Shown here in pieces: positions 36,591 to 44,983 of a stretch of DNA of 57,557 bases. The translations under genes were made by a program, and so were the position numbers. Origin of the DNA: Candidatus Sulfopaludibacter sp. SbA3. Lineage in GTDB: Bacteria > Acidobacteriota > Terriglobia > Bryobacterales > Bryobacteraceae. Location of the stretch: the NCBI GenBank assembly GCA_945890485.1, contig CAMDCN010000004.1:417813-475369 (forward strand), in the 5' to 3' direction. Under the pieces are notes generated by a model that was not told where the DNA came from, searched no databases, and saw nothing but the letters and a program-made list of their open reading frames with translations. Position 1 is the first letter of the stretch. Every line of letters starts with the position of its first letter.

Positions 36591-37711
36591 GCCGGCTTCT
36601 TCTCCGCCGCCAACTGCAGATTCTCGTCCACCATCGACCGGTTCACCATCTCGCTGATCACGGCGCTCAGGTTAGGATTCCGCAACGCCCACGAATACGC
36701 CTTTAACGGCCGCTTCAACTCTCCGGGTACGGCAGCATCCATCTTCGCCTGCCGCGCCGGGGTGTCCGGCCCGTTCGGCCTCCCCGAAAATACCGGCCGC
36801 GCCACCTTCATCGCGATAACCCCCAGGCCTTTCCTATGGGCGGCCGCCAGCGACTTGGCCATATACGGATGGTTCACGATGTTGTACGCCACCATCGCCA
36901 CCGAATAGACCTTGGACTTCGCCGCCGCTTCCAGAATCCCCGCCGGATCCGTATGCGCACTCACCCCAATGTGCCGCACCTTGCCGGCCTTCTTGAGTAC
37001 CTCACACGCCTCGCCGATTTCGGGATACCGCAGCAGCTCGGCGGGGGTGCTCGCGCCGTGTGGGCACATCAGAATGTCCAGATAATCCGTTCCCAGCCGC
37101 CGCAACGTCGCGTCGACACTATCCCAGACAATCCGCTTGTAGTTCTTGTTCCGGTCGATCCTGCGGCCATACTCGGCCTCCATGACGTCCGCCAGATGCG
37201 CCTGGTCCAACTCCGCCCGCTGCCCGCCAAAGTACCCGATGAAGTAATCCGGCGCGTCGGCCTTCCGCCGGGCAATCTGGTCGAGCGCCTTGGTCTGCAG
37301 CTTCTTCTGGCTGGTCGCGTCCAAGCTCGCGAAAATGTCCTGGAACAGCTTGCTGCGGTTCGAGTCCCACACGCTCACCTTCGAATTCAGAAAGAACTGG
37401 TCACGCTTGCGCGCCTTGATCACCTTCGCATAGCCCTTCTCGCTTTCGGTGTTGCCATATGCCGGTGCCGTATCGAGGTAATTCAAACCCCGGTCCATCG
37501 CCGCCAGAACATGTTCATAGTTCGTGGGTGAAATCGTGTTCCCACCCATCACCACTTCCGAAATCATGAAGCCCGTCCGGCCCAGTTGCCGGTACGCCAT
37601 GCCGGATTGCCGGTTCCGCCACTCCCCCTTCGCCGTCCGAGGCGCGGCATCCGCCTTCATCGTCACCGCCGCGGCCAGCGACATGGAAAAAAACTCGCGA
37701 CGGTCTAACAT
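36587..37711 (-). CDS. Exported aldo/keto reductase
   Basis: 374 aa. The N-terminus MLDRREFFSMSLAAAVTMKA is a Tat-like signal. The (beta/alpha)8 reductase has Asp80 and Tyr85 in LDTAPAYGNTES and a conserved lysine in NSKVSV; the NAD(P)H-binding end is SAVISEMVNRSMVDENL. An insertion at ~115-190 (including KALDQIARRKADAPDYFIGY) is longer than in standard AKRs. Probably a periplasmic oxidoreductase with unknown substrate. Nine bases downstream of the cytochrome gene and coupled to the 53-aa ORF. Confidence 0.88.
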   Translation of the reverse strand: MLDRREFFSMSLAAAVTMKADAAPRTAKGEWRNRQSGMAYRQLGRTGFMISEVVMGGNTISPTNYEHVLAAMDRGLNYLDTAPAYGNTESEKGYAKVIKARKRDQFFLNSKVSVWDSNRSKLFQDIFASLDATSQKKLQTKALDQIARRKADAPDYFIGYFGGQRAELDQAHLADVMEAEYGRRIDRNKNYKRIVWDSVDATLRRLGTDYLDILMCPHGASTPAELLRYPEIGEACEVLKKAGKVRHIGVSAHTDPAGILEAAAKSKVYSVAMVAYNIVNHPYMAKSLAAAHRKGLGVIAMKVARPVFSGRPNGPDTPARQAKMDAAVPGELKRPLKAYSWALRNPNLSAVISEMVNRSMVDENLQLAAEKKPA

Positions 37712-37720
37712 TACTCAAGG

Positions 37721-38530
37721 TTAACGCTGGGCGGCCCAATTCACAAAGGCCCACACGGCCTTCAAGTCTTCCGTCGTATACCCCTGTACGGCCTGTGCGT
37801 GCCGCCAGCCGCTTTGCTGCTGTATCGCTTGAATCTCCTTACTCCGCAAGTTCCGCAGCACTGGAGGAACCCCCTTCAGGTCATAGACTCGCGTCTCCGT
37901 CGCCCCCCGGTCCACCACCACCGCTGGGAACCGGTCCCCATCTTTGAGCACCACGCCCCGCACCCTCCGGGGCCGCCCGTAGCGCAGCGAGTTCACCGCG
38001 TCCGCCGCCAACTGCTGTTTGCTCAGCTTCGCTAAGTCCACGCTCACCGGCGTGCCAATGCCCTGCAACCGGTGACAGTTTGAACAGCGCTGCAGCCGCT
38101 GCGGATCATAGAACAGTTCCCTGCCCTGCCGTACCTCGGGACTTAACTCGGACTCTTTCACGGCCACCGGCGGCGCCAAACTCGCTGTTTCCGCGGGCGC
38201 CGGCCCTTCGCTCGATGCCGTCGCCAAACTTTGAATGTAGGCCACCAATGCCGCAATCTCGTCGTCCACCAACCGGTCACCCCAAGCTGGCATCGCCGAA
38301 TTCGGAATGCCGTCGCGGATCGCCTTCACCAGGTAATCTTTCTCAAACGTCCGGCCCCGCAGCCGCGGGCTCCGCGCCGCCGCCCCCGCCGTTCCGTGGC
38401 AGTAACCTACAGCGCACCCCTGCGCAAACAACTGGTCACCCCGCGCCACCACCGCGGAAGTCCCCAGGCTTCCCTGCTGATCCGCCAGCAGCATCACCGG
38501 CGCCAAAACCACACCCGCCATCCACCTCAT
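37721..38530 (-). CDS. Diheme c-type cytochrome
   Basis: 269 aa from the ATG at 38530, which overlaps the PQQ dehydrogenase stop (ATGA). Signal peptide MRWMAGVVLAPVMLLAD. Two heme sites: CAVGYCH at 39-45, a C-x4-CH spacing rather than C-x2-CH, and canonical CSNCH at 149-153. Axial methionine candidates lie in NSAMPAWGDRL. Near the C-terminus GWRHAQAVQGYTTEDLKAVW ends the family. It likely takes electrons from the adjacent quinoprotein into the respiratory chain. Confidence 0.88.
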   Translation of the reverse strand: MRWMAGVVLAPVMLLADQQGSLGTSAVVARGDQLFAQGCAVGYCHGTAGAAARSPRLRGRTFEKDYLVKAIRDGIPNSAMPAWGDRLVDDEIAALVAYIQSLATASSEGPAPAETASLAPPVAVKESELSPEVRQGRELFYDPQRLQRCSNCHRLQGIGTPVSVDLAKLSKQQLAADAVNSLRYGRPRRVRGVVLKDGDRFPAVVVDRGATETRVYDLKGVPPVLRNLRSKEIQAIQQQSGWRHAQAVQGYTTEDLKAVWAFVNWAAQR

Positions 38531-40191
38531 TGCTTCTGCTCCGGCAACGCGAACACAAAAACCGCCGATCCGTTCGGAAACTGCTCCGTCTCCGGCCAAA
38601 ATTGCTGCATCAACCCCGCCACCGCCGACCCCCATCCCGACGGCGTCGCTATATACTGCCGCCCATTTACAGCATACGAGATAGAACTCCCCCGATGCCC
38701 CGACCCTGTATTGAAGCTCCACAGCTTCTTTCCCGTCCGCGCATCCAGCGCGAAGAAATCCCCCTCGGCATCACCCGTGAAAATCAGGTCCCCCGCCGTC
38801 GCCAACACCGATGCCAGTAGCGGATATTTGTAGTCATACTGCCAGACCGCCTTGCCCGTCAGCGGCTCATACGCGGCCAAGTGCCCGCCGCTCTTGCCGT
38901 CCGGCGTCTTAACCAGCTTGAAGGTCCCGCCAAAATACGTCTTACCCTCGGCCGGCGCCTCCGCCTGCGCCACGACCTCCTGACACCACTCAATCCCCGT
39001 CGTAAAGAACAAACCCGTCTTCGGCGACCACGCCCCGTGGTTCCAGCTCCGCCCGCCGCCAATCGACGGACAAATCAGCTTCGGCCTTCCCACCACCGGC
39101 TCATTCCGTCCCAACAACTCTCCCTTCGGCCCCACCCCGCTAATCCAGTTGATATTCTTCGCCACCGGCCACGCCGTCACAAACGCCCCGGTCGTCCGGT
39201 CCAGCACGTACGTATAGCCGCCCTTGCTCACGTTGATGAGCAGTTTCCGCACCTGCCCATCCACCGGCAGATCCACCAGCACATTCTCATAAGCCGCATC
39301 CCAATCCCACACATCGTGCGGCACCTGCTGGAAATGCCACTTCAGCTTCCCGGTCTCCACGTCCAGCGCCACAATCGAATCCGTGTAAAGGTTGTCCCCC
39401 TTCCGGTTCCCCCCATAAAAATCCGCCGCCGGATTCCCCACCGCCCAATACACCGTCCCCAAACCCTCATCGAACGAACCCGTCATCCATGTCGGGCCGC
39501 CGCCGAACTTCCAACTGTCTCCCGTCCACGTCTCGTGTCCGTTCTCCCCCGGACCAGGAATCGTCCAGAAGCGCCACAAATGCCGCCCGGTCTTCAGGTC
39601 GAACGCGTTCAAATATCCCCGATGCGCCGAATCGCCGCCCGTCACCCCGACAATCACCTTACCCCGCGCAATCAGCGGCGCCGCCGTAATGTTGCAGCCG
39701 CATTGGTTGGCGTCCTCAACGTTCACCTTCCACAACTGCCGCCCCGTCTTCGCCTCCAGCGCCACCACGTGGTTGTCCAGCGTCCCCATCACCAGCCGGC
39801 CATCCGCCACCGCCACGCCCCGGTTCCAAGGCCCATAAAACGTCGTGAACGTCTTCGGCAACTCGTAGACATAGCTCCACAGCCGCTTCCCCGTCACCGC
39901 GTCCAACGCGAACACGCGGTTGTGCGACGTCGAAACGTACATCACCCCATCGACTACCAGCGGTGTCGATTGCAACCCGCCGTCGTTGTCCCCGGTCTGA
40001 AACACCCAGGCCGCCGCCAGTTGGCCCACGTTTCCCGCGTTCACCTGGTCGAGAGCACTATACCGCCAAGCGGAGTTCTGCCCGCCGTAGGCGGGCCAGT
40101 TCTCTCTCGTCGGACCGTCCTGCGCCAGTGCGCCCACAGCGAAGACCATCAGAGCCAAGACCATCGACAGGGTGATCGTCCGGAACATCAA
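38527..40191 (-). CDS. PQQ-dependent (quinoprotein) dehydrogenase
   Basis: 554 aa with a signal peptide (MMFRTITLSMVLALMVFAVGALAQ cut near residue 24). Repeated beta-propeller W motifs (VFALDAVTGKRLWSY, VALEAKTGRQLWKV, VALDVETGKLKWHFQQVPHD) give the eight-bladed propeller; WDWDAAYENVLVD and GGRSWNHGAWSPKTGLFFTT are PQQ alcohol dehydrogenase blocks. Oxidizes an alcohol or sugar in the periplasm, with electrons passed to the cytochrome encoded by the overlapping next gene. The usual vicinal CC is not seen; CGC is found in the corresponding blade. Confidence 0.93.
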   Translation of the reverse strand: MMFRTITLSMVLALMVFAVGALAQDGPTRENWPAYGGQNSAWRYSALDQVNAGNVGQLAAAWVFQTGDNDGGLQSTPLVVDGVMYVSTSHNRVFALDAVTGKRLWSYVYELPKTFTTFYGPWNRGVAVADGRLVMGTLDNHVVALEAKTGRQLWKVNVEDANQCGCNITAAPLIARGKVIVGVTGGDSAHRGYLNAFDLKTGRHLWRFWTIPGPGENGHETWTGDSWKFGGGPTWMTGSFDEGLGTVYWAVGNPAADFYGGNRKGDNLYTDSIVALDVETGKLKWHFQQVPHDVWDWDAAYENVLVDLPVDGQVRKLLINVSKGGYTYVLDRTTGAFVTAWPVAKNINWISGVGPKGELLGRNEPVVGRPKLICPSIGGGRSWNHGAWSPKTGLFFTTGIEWCQEVVAQAEAPAEGKTYFGGTFKLVKTPDGKSGGHLAAYEPLTGKAVWQYDYKYPLLASVLATAGDLIFTGDAEGDFFALDARTGKKLWSFNTGSGHRGSSISYAVNGRQYIATPSGWGSAVAGLMQQFWPETEQFPNGSAVFVFALPEQKQ

Positions 40192-40195
40192 TCTG

Positions 40196-40720
40196 TTACC
40201 CCCTCAGCACTTGTACGCAGGCCAAAGCAAACGCCGGCAGATCCTCCGGCTTCCGCGAGGTCACCAGGTTTTTGTCCACCACCACTTCCTCATCCACCCA
40301 CTCCGCTCCCGCGTTCACCACGTCATCCTTAATCGCGAAGAAGCTCGTCACCTTCCGGCCCTTCAACATCCCGTGGGCCGAACACAGCACCCAAGGACCA
40401 TGGCAGATCGCCGCCACCAGCTTGCCCTGCGCATTTACGCCCGCCACAAACTGGTTCGCCTTCGGATGCCGGCGGATATGATCCGGCGCGAACCCACCCG
40501 GCGCAATCACCCCATCGAAATCATCCGGGCTCACGTCGTTATACGAAAGCTGCGCTACGCACGGATACCCCAGCTTGCTGCCGTAAGTCTTCCCTGCCTC
40601 GGCGCCGACGGTCACAACCTCCACACCCGCCTCCTGCAACCGGTACAGCGGATACCAAACCTCCATCTCCTGGTAAAGCTGGTCCACCAACATCGCTACT
40701 CGCTTGCCTTTCAGTTCCAT
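40196..40720 (-). CDS. DJ-1/PfpI family protein (class I glutamine amidotransferase-like)
   Basis: 174 aa, the family size. Nucleophile elbow AAICHGPWVL with Cys106 followed by His107; FDGVIAPGGFAPDHIRR holds the oxyanion side and a conserved region. Members act as glyoxalase III/deglycase, chaperone or protease; which applies here cannot be told. It lies 4 bases upstream of the PQQ dehydrogenase and 5 downstream of the beta-lactamase-like gene, so it is part of one operon. Confidence 0.92.
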   Translation of the reverse strand: MELKGKRVAMLVDQLYQEMEVWYPLYRLQEAGVEVVTVGAEAGKTYGSKLGYPCVAQLSYNDVSPDDFDGVIAPGGFAPDHIRRHPKANQFVAGVNAQGKLVAAICHGPWVLCSAHGMLKGRKVTSFFAIKDDVVNAGAEWVDEEVVVDKNLVTSRKPEDLPAFALACVQVLRG

Positions 40721-40725
40721 AAGAA

Positions 40726-41601
40726 TTACTCCAAAAATCGCCCGGCCGCGTTCGCGCGGTCGAGCTTTCGAAAATGGTCAAACACAATCTTGGTAGCACC
40801 CGGCACCGGGCTTTCTCCGCCCAGGTACGCGCCAAACACCGCAATCGCAAACGGCCGCTTCGGCAGCATCACGATCCCGAACTCGCACTTCACGCCTTCT
40901 AGCGACCCCGTCTTCGTCGCCGTCCCCGCTGGCACGACCGCCTTGCGAACATCCCCCTTCACCAAACCCATGAACTCCAAAATCTCCCGCGACGAGACCG
41001 CGTCCAGAACCTTGCCGCTATATAGCATTTCCGCCAGGCGCGCCATGTCCCGCGGCGTCGCAATATTCTCACGGTCCGCCTTCGCCGCCCCCAGGTCAAT
41101 CATCTTCCGCCGCAGCCGGATCCCCGGCAGGTTCATCTCATCCATCCGCGTATTCACCGCCGCGAACCCGCCCGCCAGGTCGATCAACTTGTTCGTCGCC
41201 GAATTGTCCGAGTTCTGAATCATGATCGTGATCAGCTCCCGCACCGACAGCGACCCCGCCTCCGCCACGGCCTTCTCATAAGCCGCGCTCGAAGGAACCA
41301 CCTCGCTCTTGCTCACCGGCACCCGCTGGTCGTAACTCAACTTCCCCGCCCGGATCAACCGCACCACCTCGACAAGCACCGGAACCTTAATCGTCGACGC
41401 CGTCGGGAACCACGTATCGCATTGGTAGCAAAGCCGCCCCCCGGTCTTCAAATCGATCACGGCCACACCCATCGTGCCGTCCAGCCCCGCGTCCATCGCG
41501 GCCAACTTCGCCAGCGTCTTCGCTTCCAACAGGTCGCCGCCCGCCGCCTGCCCGAACAGCGGCCCCACCAGGAAAACCCAACTGAACCAGCGCAGCGTCA
41601 T
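40726..41601 (-). CDS. Class A beta-lactamase-like serine hydrolase
   Basis: 291 aa with signal peptide MTLRWFSWVFLVGPLFGQA. Three active-site motifs are intact: S69-T-I-K72, S131-D-N133 (MIQNSDNSAT) and KTGSLEG near the C-terminus. The omega loop reads RRKMIDLGAAKADRENIATP and has no clear Glu166-x-x-x-Asn170, so it may bind penicillins or act on peptidoglycan without efficient beta-lactam hydrolysis. It is the first gene of a six-gene reverse operon and diverges from the HerA-like ATPase. Confidence 0.85.
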   Translation of the reverse strand: MTLRWFSWVFLVGPLFGQAAGGDLLEAKTLAKLAAMDAGLDGTMGVAVIDLKTGGRLCYQCDTWFPTASTIKVPVLVEVVRLIRAGKLSYDQRVPVSKSEVVPSSAAYEKAVAEAGSLSVRELITIMIQNSDNSATNKLIDLAGGFAAVNTRMDEMNLPGIRLRRKMIDLGAAKADRENIATPRDMARLAEMLYSGKVLDAVSSREILEFMGLVKGDVRKAVVPAGTATKTGSLEGVKCEFGIVMLPKRPFAIAVFGAYLGGESPVPGATKIVFDHFRKLDRANAAGRFLE

Positions 41602-41626
41602 TCGTCCGATTGTAAACTACGAGTCT

Positions 41627-43975
41627 ATGTTCGATTTTGAAAAGCTCGGCGCCTTCTACTTAGGCAAGACAGAACAGGGTCCGCTTCTGATCGACTCGAA
41701 GGATCTGGTCACCCACGCTGTGTGCGTCGGCATGACCGGCTCCGGCAAAACTGGCCTCTGCCTCGGCCTCCTCGAAGAAGCCGCCATCGACGGCATCCCC
41801 GCGCTCATCATCGATCCCAAAGGCGACCTCGCCAACCTCCTCCTCACCTTCCCCAACCTCGCCCCCGCCGACTTCCTCCCCTGGGTCAACGAAGATACCG
41901 CGCGCCAGAAAGGCGTCTCCAAGGAACAGTTCGCCGCCGACACCGCCGCCAAATGGAAGGACGGCCTCGGCCAGTGGGGCCAGGACGGCAACCGCATTCA
42001 AAAGATGCGCGACGCCGCCGACTTCACCATCTACACCCCCGGCTCGAACGCCGGCGTCCCCATCTCCGTCCTTCGTTCATTCTCTGTCCCCTCCGCCGCC
42101 ATCCTCGACGACCGCGAAGCCCTCCGCGAACGCATCCAGTCCACCGCCACTGCCCTCCTCTCCCTGCTCAACTTCACCGGCGACCCCATCCAAAGCCGCG
42201 AACACATCCTCATCTCCAAGCTCATCGAAACCTCCTGGAGCAACGGCAGCGACCTCGACATCGCCACCCTCATCCAGCAGATTCAAAAACCGCCCATCAC
42301 CCGCATCGGCGTCCTCGAACTCGAATCCTTCTTCCCCGCCAAGGAGCGCTTCGATCTCGCCATCTCCCTCAACAACCTCCTCGCCTCCCCCGGGTTCGAG
42401 GCCTGGATGGAAGGGGTCCCCCTCGATATCTCCAGCCTCCTCTACTCCCCCGCCGGCAAGCCGCGCATGGCCATCATGTCCATCGCCCATCTCTCCGACG
42501 CCGAGCGCATGTTCTTCGTCGCCCTGCTCCTGAACCAGGTCGTGAGCTGGATGCGCACCCAGTCAGGCACCACTACGCTCCGCGCCCTCGTCTACATGGA
42601 CGAGATCTTCGGCTACTTCCCTCCCACCGCCAACCCGCCCTCCAAGCTCCCGCTCCTCACCCTCCTCAAGCAAGCCCGCGCCTTCGGCGTCGGCGTCGTC
42701 CTCGCGACGCAAAACCCGGTCGATCTCGACTACAAAGGCTTAGCCAACTGCGGCACCTGGCTCATCGGCCGCCTGCAGACCGAACGCGACAAGCAGCGCC
42801 TCGTCGACGGCCTCCAGGGCGCCGCCAGCCAGTCCGGATCTTCGATCAACCCGGCGGCTCTCGACCAACTCCTATCGAGCCTCAAGTCCCGCATCTTCCT
42901 CATGTCCAACGTCCACCGCGGCGGCCTCGAAGTCTTCGAAACCCGCTGGTGCATGTCCTACCTCGCCGGCCCGTTAACCAAATCGCAGATCAGAACCCTG
43001 ACCCAGGCTAAGCCAGCCGAAGCCAGTGCACCGCCCCCGCCCCCTGTCTTTGCTGCCCCGGCTGCCCCGGCCACCAGCCCCCGGCCCGTCCTCCCGCCCG
43101 ACGTCGAGCAGCACTTCCTCCCTTTCCGCGGCCAAAGCCCCGCTGCGTATCACCCGGTCCTAATGGGCGCCGCCACCGTCCGCTTCACCGACACCAAAAC
43201 CAAAATCGACTTCTCGCAGGACGTCGCCTTCCTCACGCCGCTCCTCTCCGGCCCCGTCCCCGTCGATTGGCAGCGAGCCGAGGCCGCCGACCTCGAACCC
43301 GGCGACCTCGAAGCCGAGCCCCACACCCAGGCCACCTATGAAGACCTCCCCGCCCCAGCCTCCAAGGCCAAGTCCTACGCCGCCTGGAGCAAGGACTTCA
43401 CCAACTACCTTTTCGCCAATCAAAAACTCGAGCTCTACCGAAGCAAGAACCTCGGCCTCGTCTCGATGCCCGGCGAATCGGAACGCGACTTCCGCATCCG
43501 GCTAAACGACGCCGCCCACGCCGCCCGCGACCAGGCCGTCACCGCCCTGCGCCAGAAGTACACCCCGAAGCTGATGATGCTCGAAGAGCGCATCCGCAAA
43601 GCCCAGCAGGTGATTCAGCGCGAATCCCAGCAGGCCTCCGCCGCCAAGGTGCAAACGGGCCTCTCCATCGCCTCCGGCATCCTCGGCGCGTTCCTCGGCC
43701 GCGGCTTTAGCAAGTCCACGGTCGGCGCCGTCGGCACGGCCGCCCGCTCCATGGGCCGGGCCGGCAAAGAGTCCAGCGACGTCGCCCGCGCCGAAGAAAA
43801 CCTCCAAGCCGCCGAGCAGCAAAAGGCCGATCTCGAGCAGCAACTGCAGGAAGAGATCACCACCATGCAGATGAAGTACGACGCCCTCAACGAACCCTTG
43901 GAGACCACCGTCGTCGCCCCCAAGAAAACCAACATCACGGTGAAGTTCTTCTCCCTCTGCTGGCGGCCGGAATAA
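41627..43975 (+). CDS. HerA/FtsK-like ATPase (ATP-binding DUF87/DUF853-like)
   Basis: 782 aa from ATG 41627. Walker A VGMTGSGKTGL at 34-44, LIIDPKGDLANLL following, Walker B LVYMDEIFGYFPP and the sensor GVVLATQNPVDLDYKGL: the VirB4/HerA-type motor. The middle (about 470-560) is Pro/Ala-rich with a DNA-pumping-unrelated beta region, and the C-terminus (~640-760) is coiled coil (EENLQAAEQQKADLEQQLQE). Likely a DNA or protein translocase/remodelling ATPase. No NurA or conjugation gene is nearby, so the partner is unknown. Codons end almost always in C. Confidence 0.85.
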   Translation: MFDFEKLGAFYLGKTEQGPLLIDSKDLVTHAVCVGMTGSGKTGLCLGLLEEAAIDGIPALIIDPKGDLANLLLTFPNLAPADFLPWVNEDTARQKGVSKEQFAADTAAKWKDGLGQWGQDGNRIQKMRDAADFTIYTPGSNAGVPISVLRSFSVPSAAILDDREALRERIQSTATALLSLLNFTGDPIQSREHILISKLIETSWSNGSDLDIATLIQQIQKPPITRIGVLELESFFPAKERFDLAISLNNLLASPGFEAWMEGVPLDISSLLYSPAGKPRMAIMSIAHLSDAERMFFVALLLNQVVSWMRTQSGTTTLRALVYMDEIFGYFPPTANPPSKLPLLTLLKQARAFGVGVVLATQNPVDLDYKGLANCGTWLIGRLQTERDKQRLVDGLQGAASQSGSSINPAALDQLLSSLKSRIFLMSNVHRGGLEVFETRWCMSYLAGPLTKSQIRTLTQAKPAEASAPPPPPVFAAPAAPATSPRPVLPPDVEQHFLPFRGQSPAAYHPVLMGAATVRFTDTKTKIDFSQDVAFLTPLLSGPVPVDWQRAEAADLEPGDLEAEPHTQATYEDLPAPASKAKSYAAWSKDFTNYLFANQKLELYRSKNLGLVSMPGESERDFRIRLNDAAHAARDQAVTALRQKYTPKLMMLEERIRKAQQVIQRESQQASAAKVQTGLSIASGILGAFLGRGFSKSTVGAVGTAARSMGRAGKESSDVARAEENLQAAEQQKADLEQQLQEEITTMQMKYDALNEPLETTVVAPKKTNITVKFFSLCWRPE

Positions 43976-44980
43976 CTACTCCACCCACTCGCCGACGAAG
44001 ATATTGAACTCGAAGCGGCTGGTCGTCTTCCACGAACTCGAAAACACCAGCTTCTTCCCATCCGGCGAAAACTCCGGGAACGAAGTAAACCCGCCGAAGC
44101 TCGTAATCTGCTCCTGCCCGCTCCCATCCACGTTCACCGAATACAGCTCAAAGTCCCGCCCGTCGCACTTGTGCTGATTCGAACTGAAGATAATCTTCTT
44201 CCCGTCCGGCGTAAACGTCGGCGCGAAGTTCGCACAGTTATTCTTCGTAATCTGCTTCGCGTTCCCGCCGTCCGCATCGCTCACCCACAGCTCCATCTTC
44301 ATCGGCGCCGTCAGATTCTCCTTCAGCAACGCGTCATACCGAGCCATCCCCTCCGGCGTCGCCGGATGATTCGCCCGCCAAACAATCTTCTTCCCGTCCT
44401 TCGAAAACACCGCCCCGCCGTCATACCCCCGCTTCGTCGTCAACCGCTTCTTCCCAGACCCATCCGGCTTCATCGACCACAAATCCAAATCCCCGGACTC
44501 CATCGACGTGTAAATCATCCGGTTCGTCTTGTAATTCACCGTCGCCTCGGCATCATACCCCGGCATGTTCGTCAGCTTCTTCACAATCTTGCCGTTCAAA
44601 TCCGCCACAAACAGCTCATATCCCGGAAACACACCCCACAAGTAACCCTTCGACCGGTCCGGCGGCGGCGGACACCCCGGCCCCGCATCATGCGTCGACC
44701 CGTAAACAATATGCTTGTTGTCCTTCAAGAAGTAAGCGCACGTCGTCCGCCCCTTCCCCGTCGACACCATCTTCTGGTCGCTCCCGTCGGCGTTCATCGT
44801 GAAGATCTGGTCGCACTCCAACTTCTCCCGCGTCGACTGGAACACCAGCTTCTTCCCATCCGGGGCCCAGTACGCTTCCGCGTTCTGGCCCCCGTTGGTC
44901 AACTGCTGAATATTCCGGAGATGCTTCGACTCCTGCGCCCCCGCGCCAACCGCCAGCACAAATAGCAAAAGCATTCTCAT
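43976..44980 (-). CDS. Secreted TolB-like PD40 beta-propeller protein
   Basis: 334 aa with signal peptide MRMLLLFVLAVGAGAQ. Six or so WD40-like PD40 repeats of the type DGKKLVFQSTR, DGKKIVWRANH, DGKKIIFSSNQ, DGKKLVFSSSW form a beta-propeller like the C-terminal part of TolB, without the TolB N-domain. Probably a periplasmic binding or scaffold protein. Its stop touches the HerA-like gene's stop (convergent), and it starts 3 bases after the MetE-like gene's stop, so the two reverse genes are likely cotranscribed. Confidence 0.88.
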   Translation of the reverse strand: MRMLLLFVLAVGAGAQESKHLRNIQQLTNGGQNAEAYWAPDGKKLVFQSTREKLECDQIFTMNADGSDQKMVSTGKGRTTCAYFLKDNKHIVYGSTHDAGPGCPPPPDRSKGYLWGVFPGYELFVADLNGKIVKKLTNMPGYDAEATVNYKTNRMIYTSMESGDLDLWSMKPDGSGKKRLTTKRGYDGGAVFSKDGKKIVWRANHPATPEGMARYDALLKENLTAPMKMELWVSDADGGNAKQITKNNCANFAPTFTPDGKKIIFSSNQHKCDGRDFELYSVNVDGSGQEQITSFGGFTSFPEFSPDGKKLVFSSSWKTTSRFEFNIFVGEWVE

Positions 44981-44983
44981 GGT

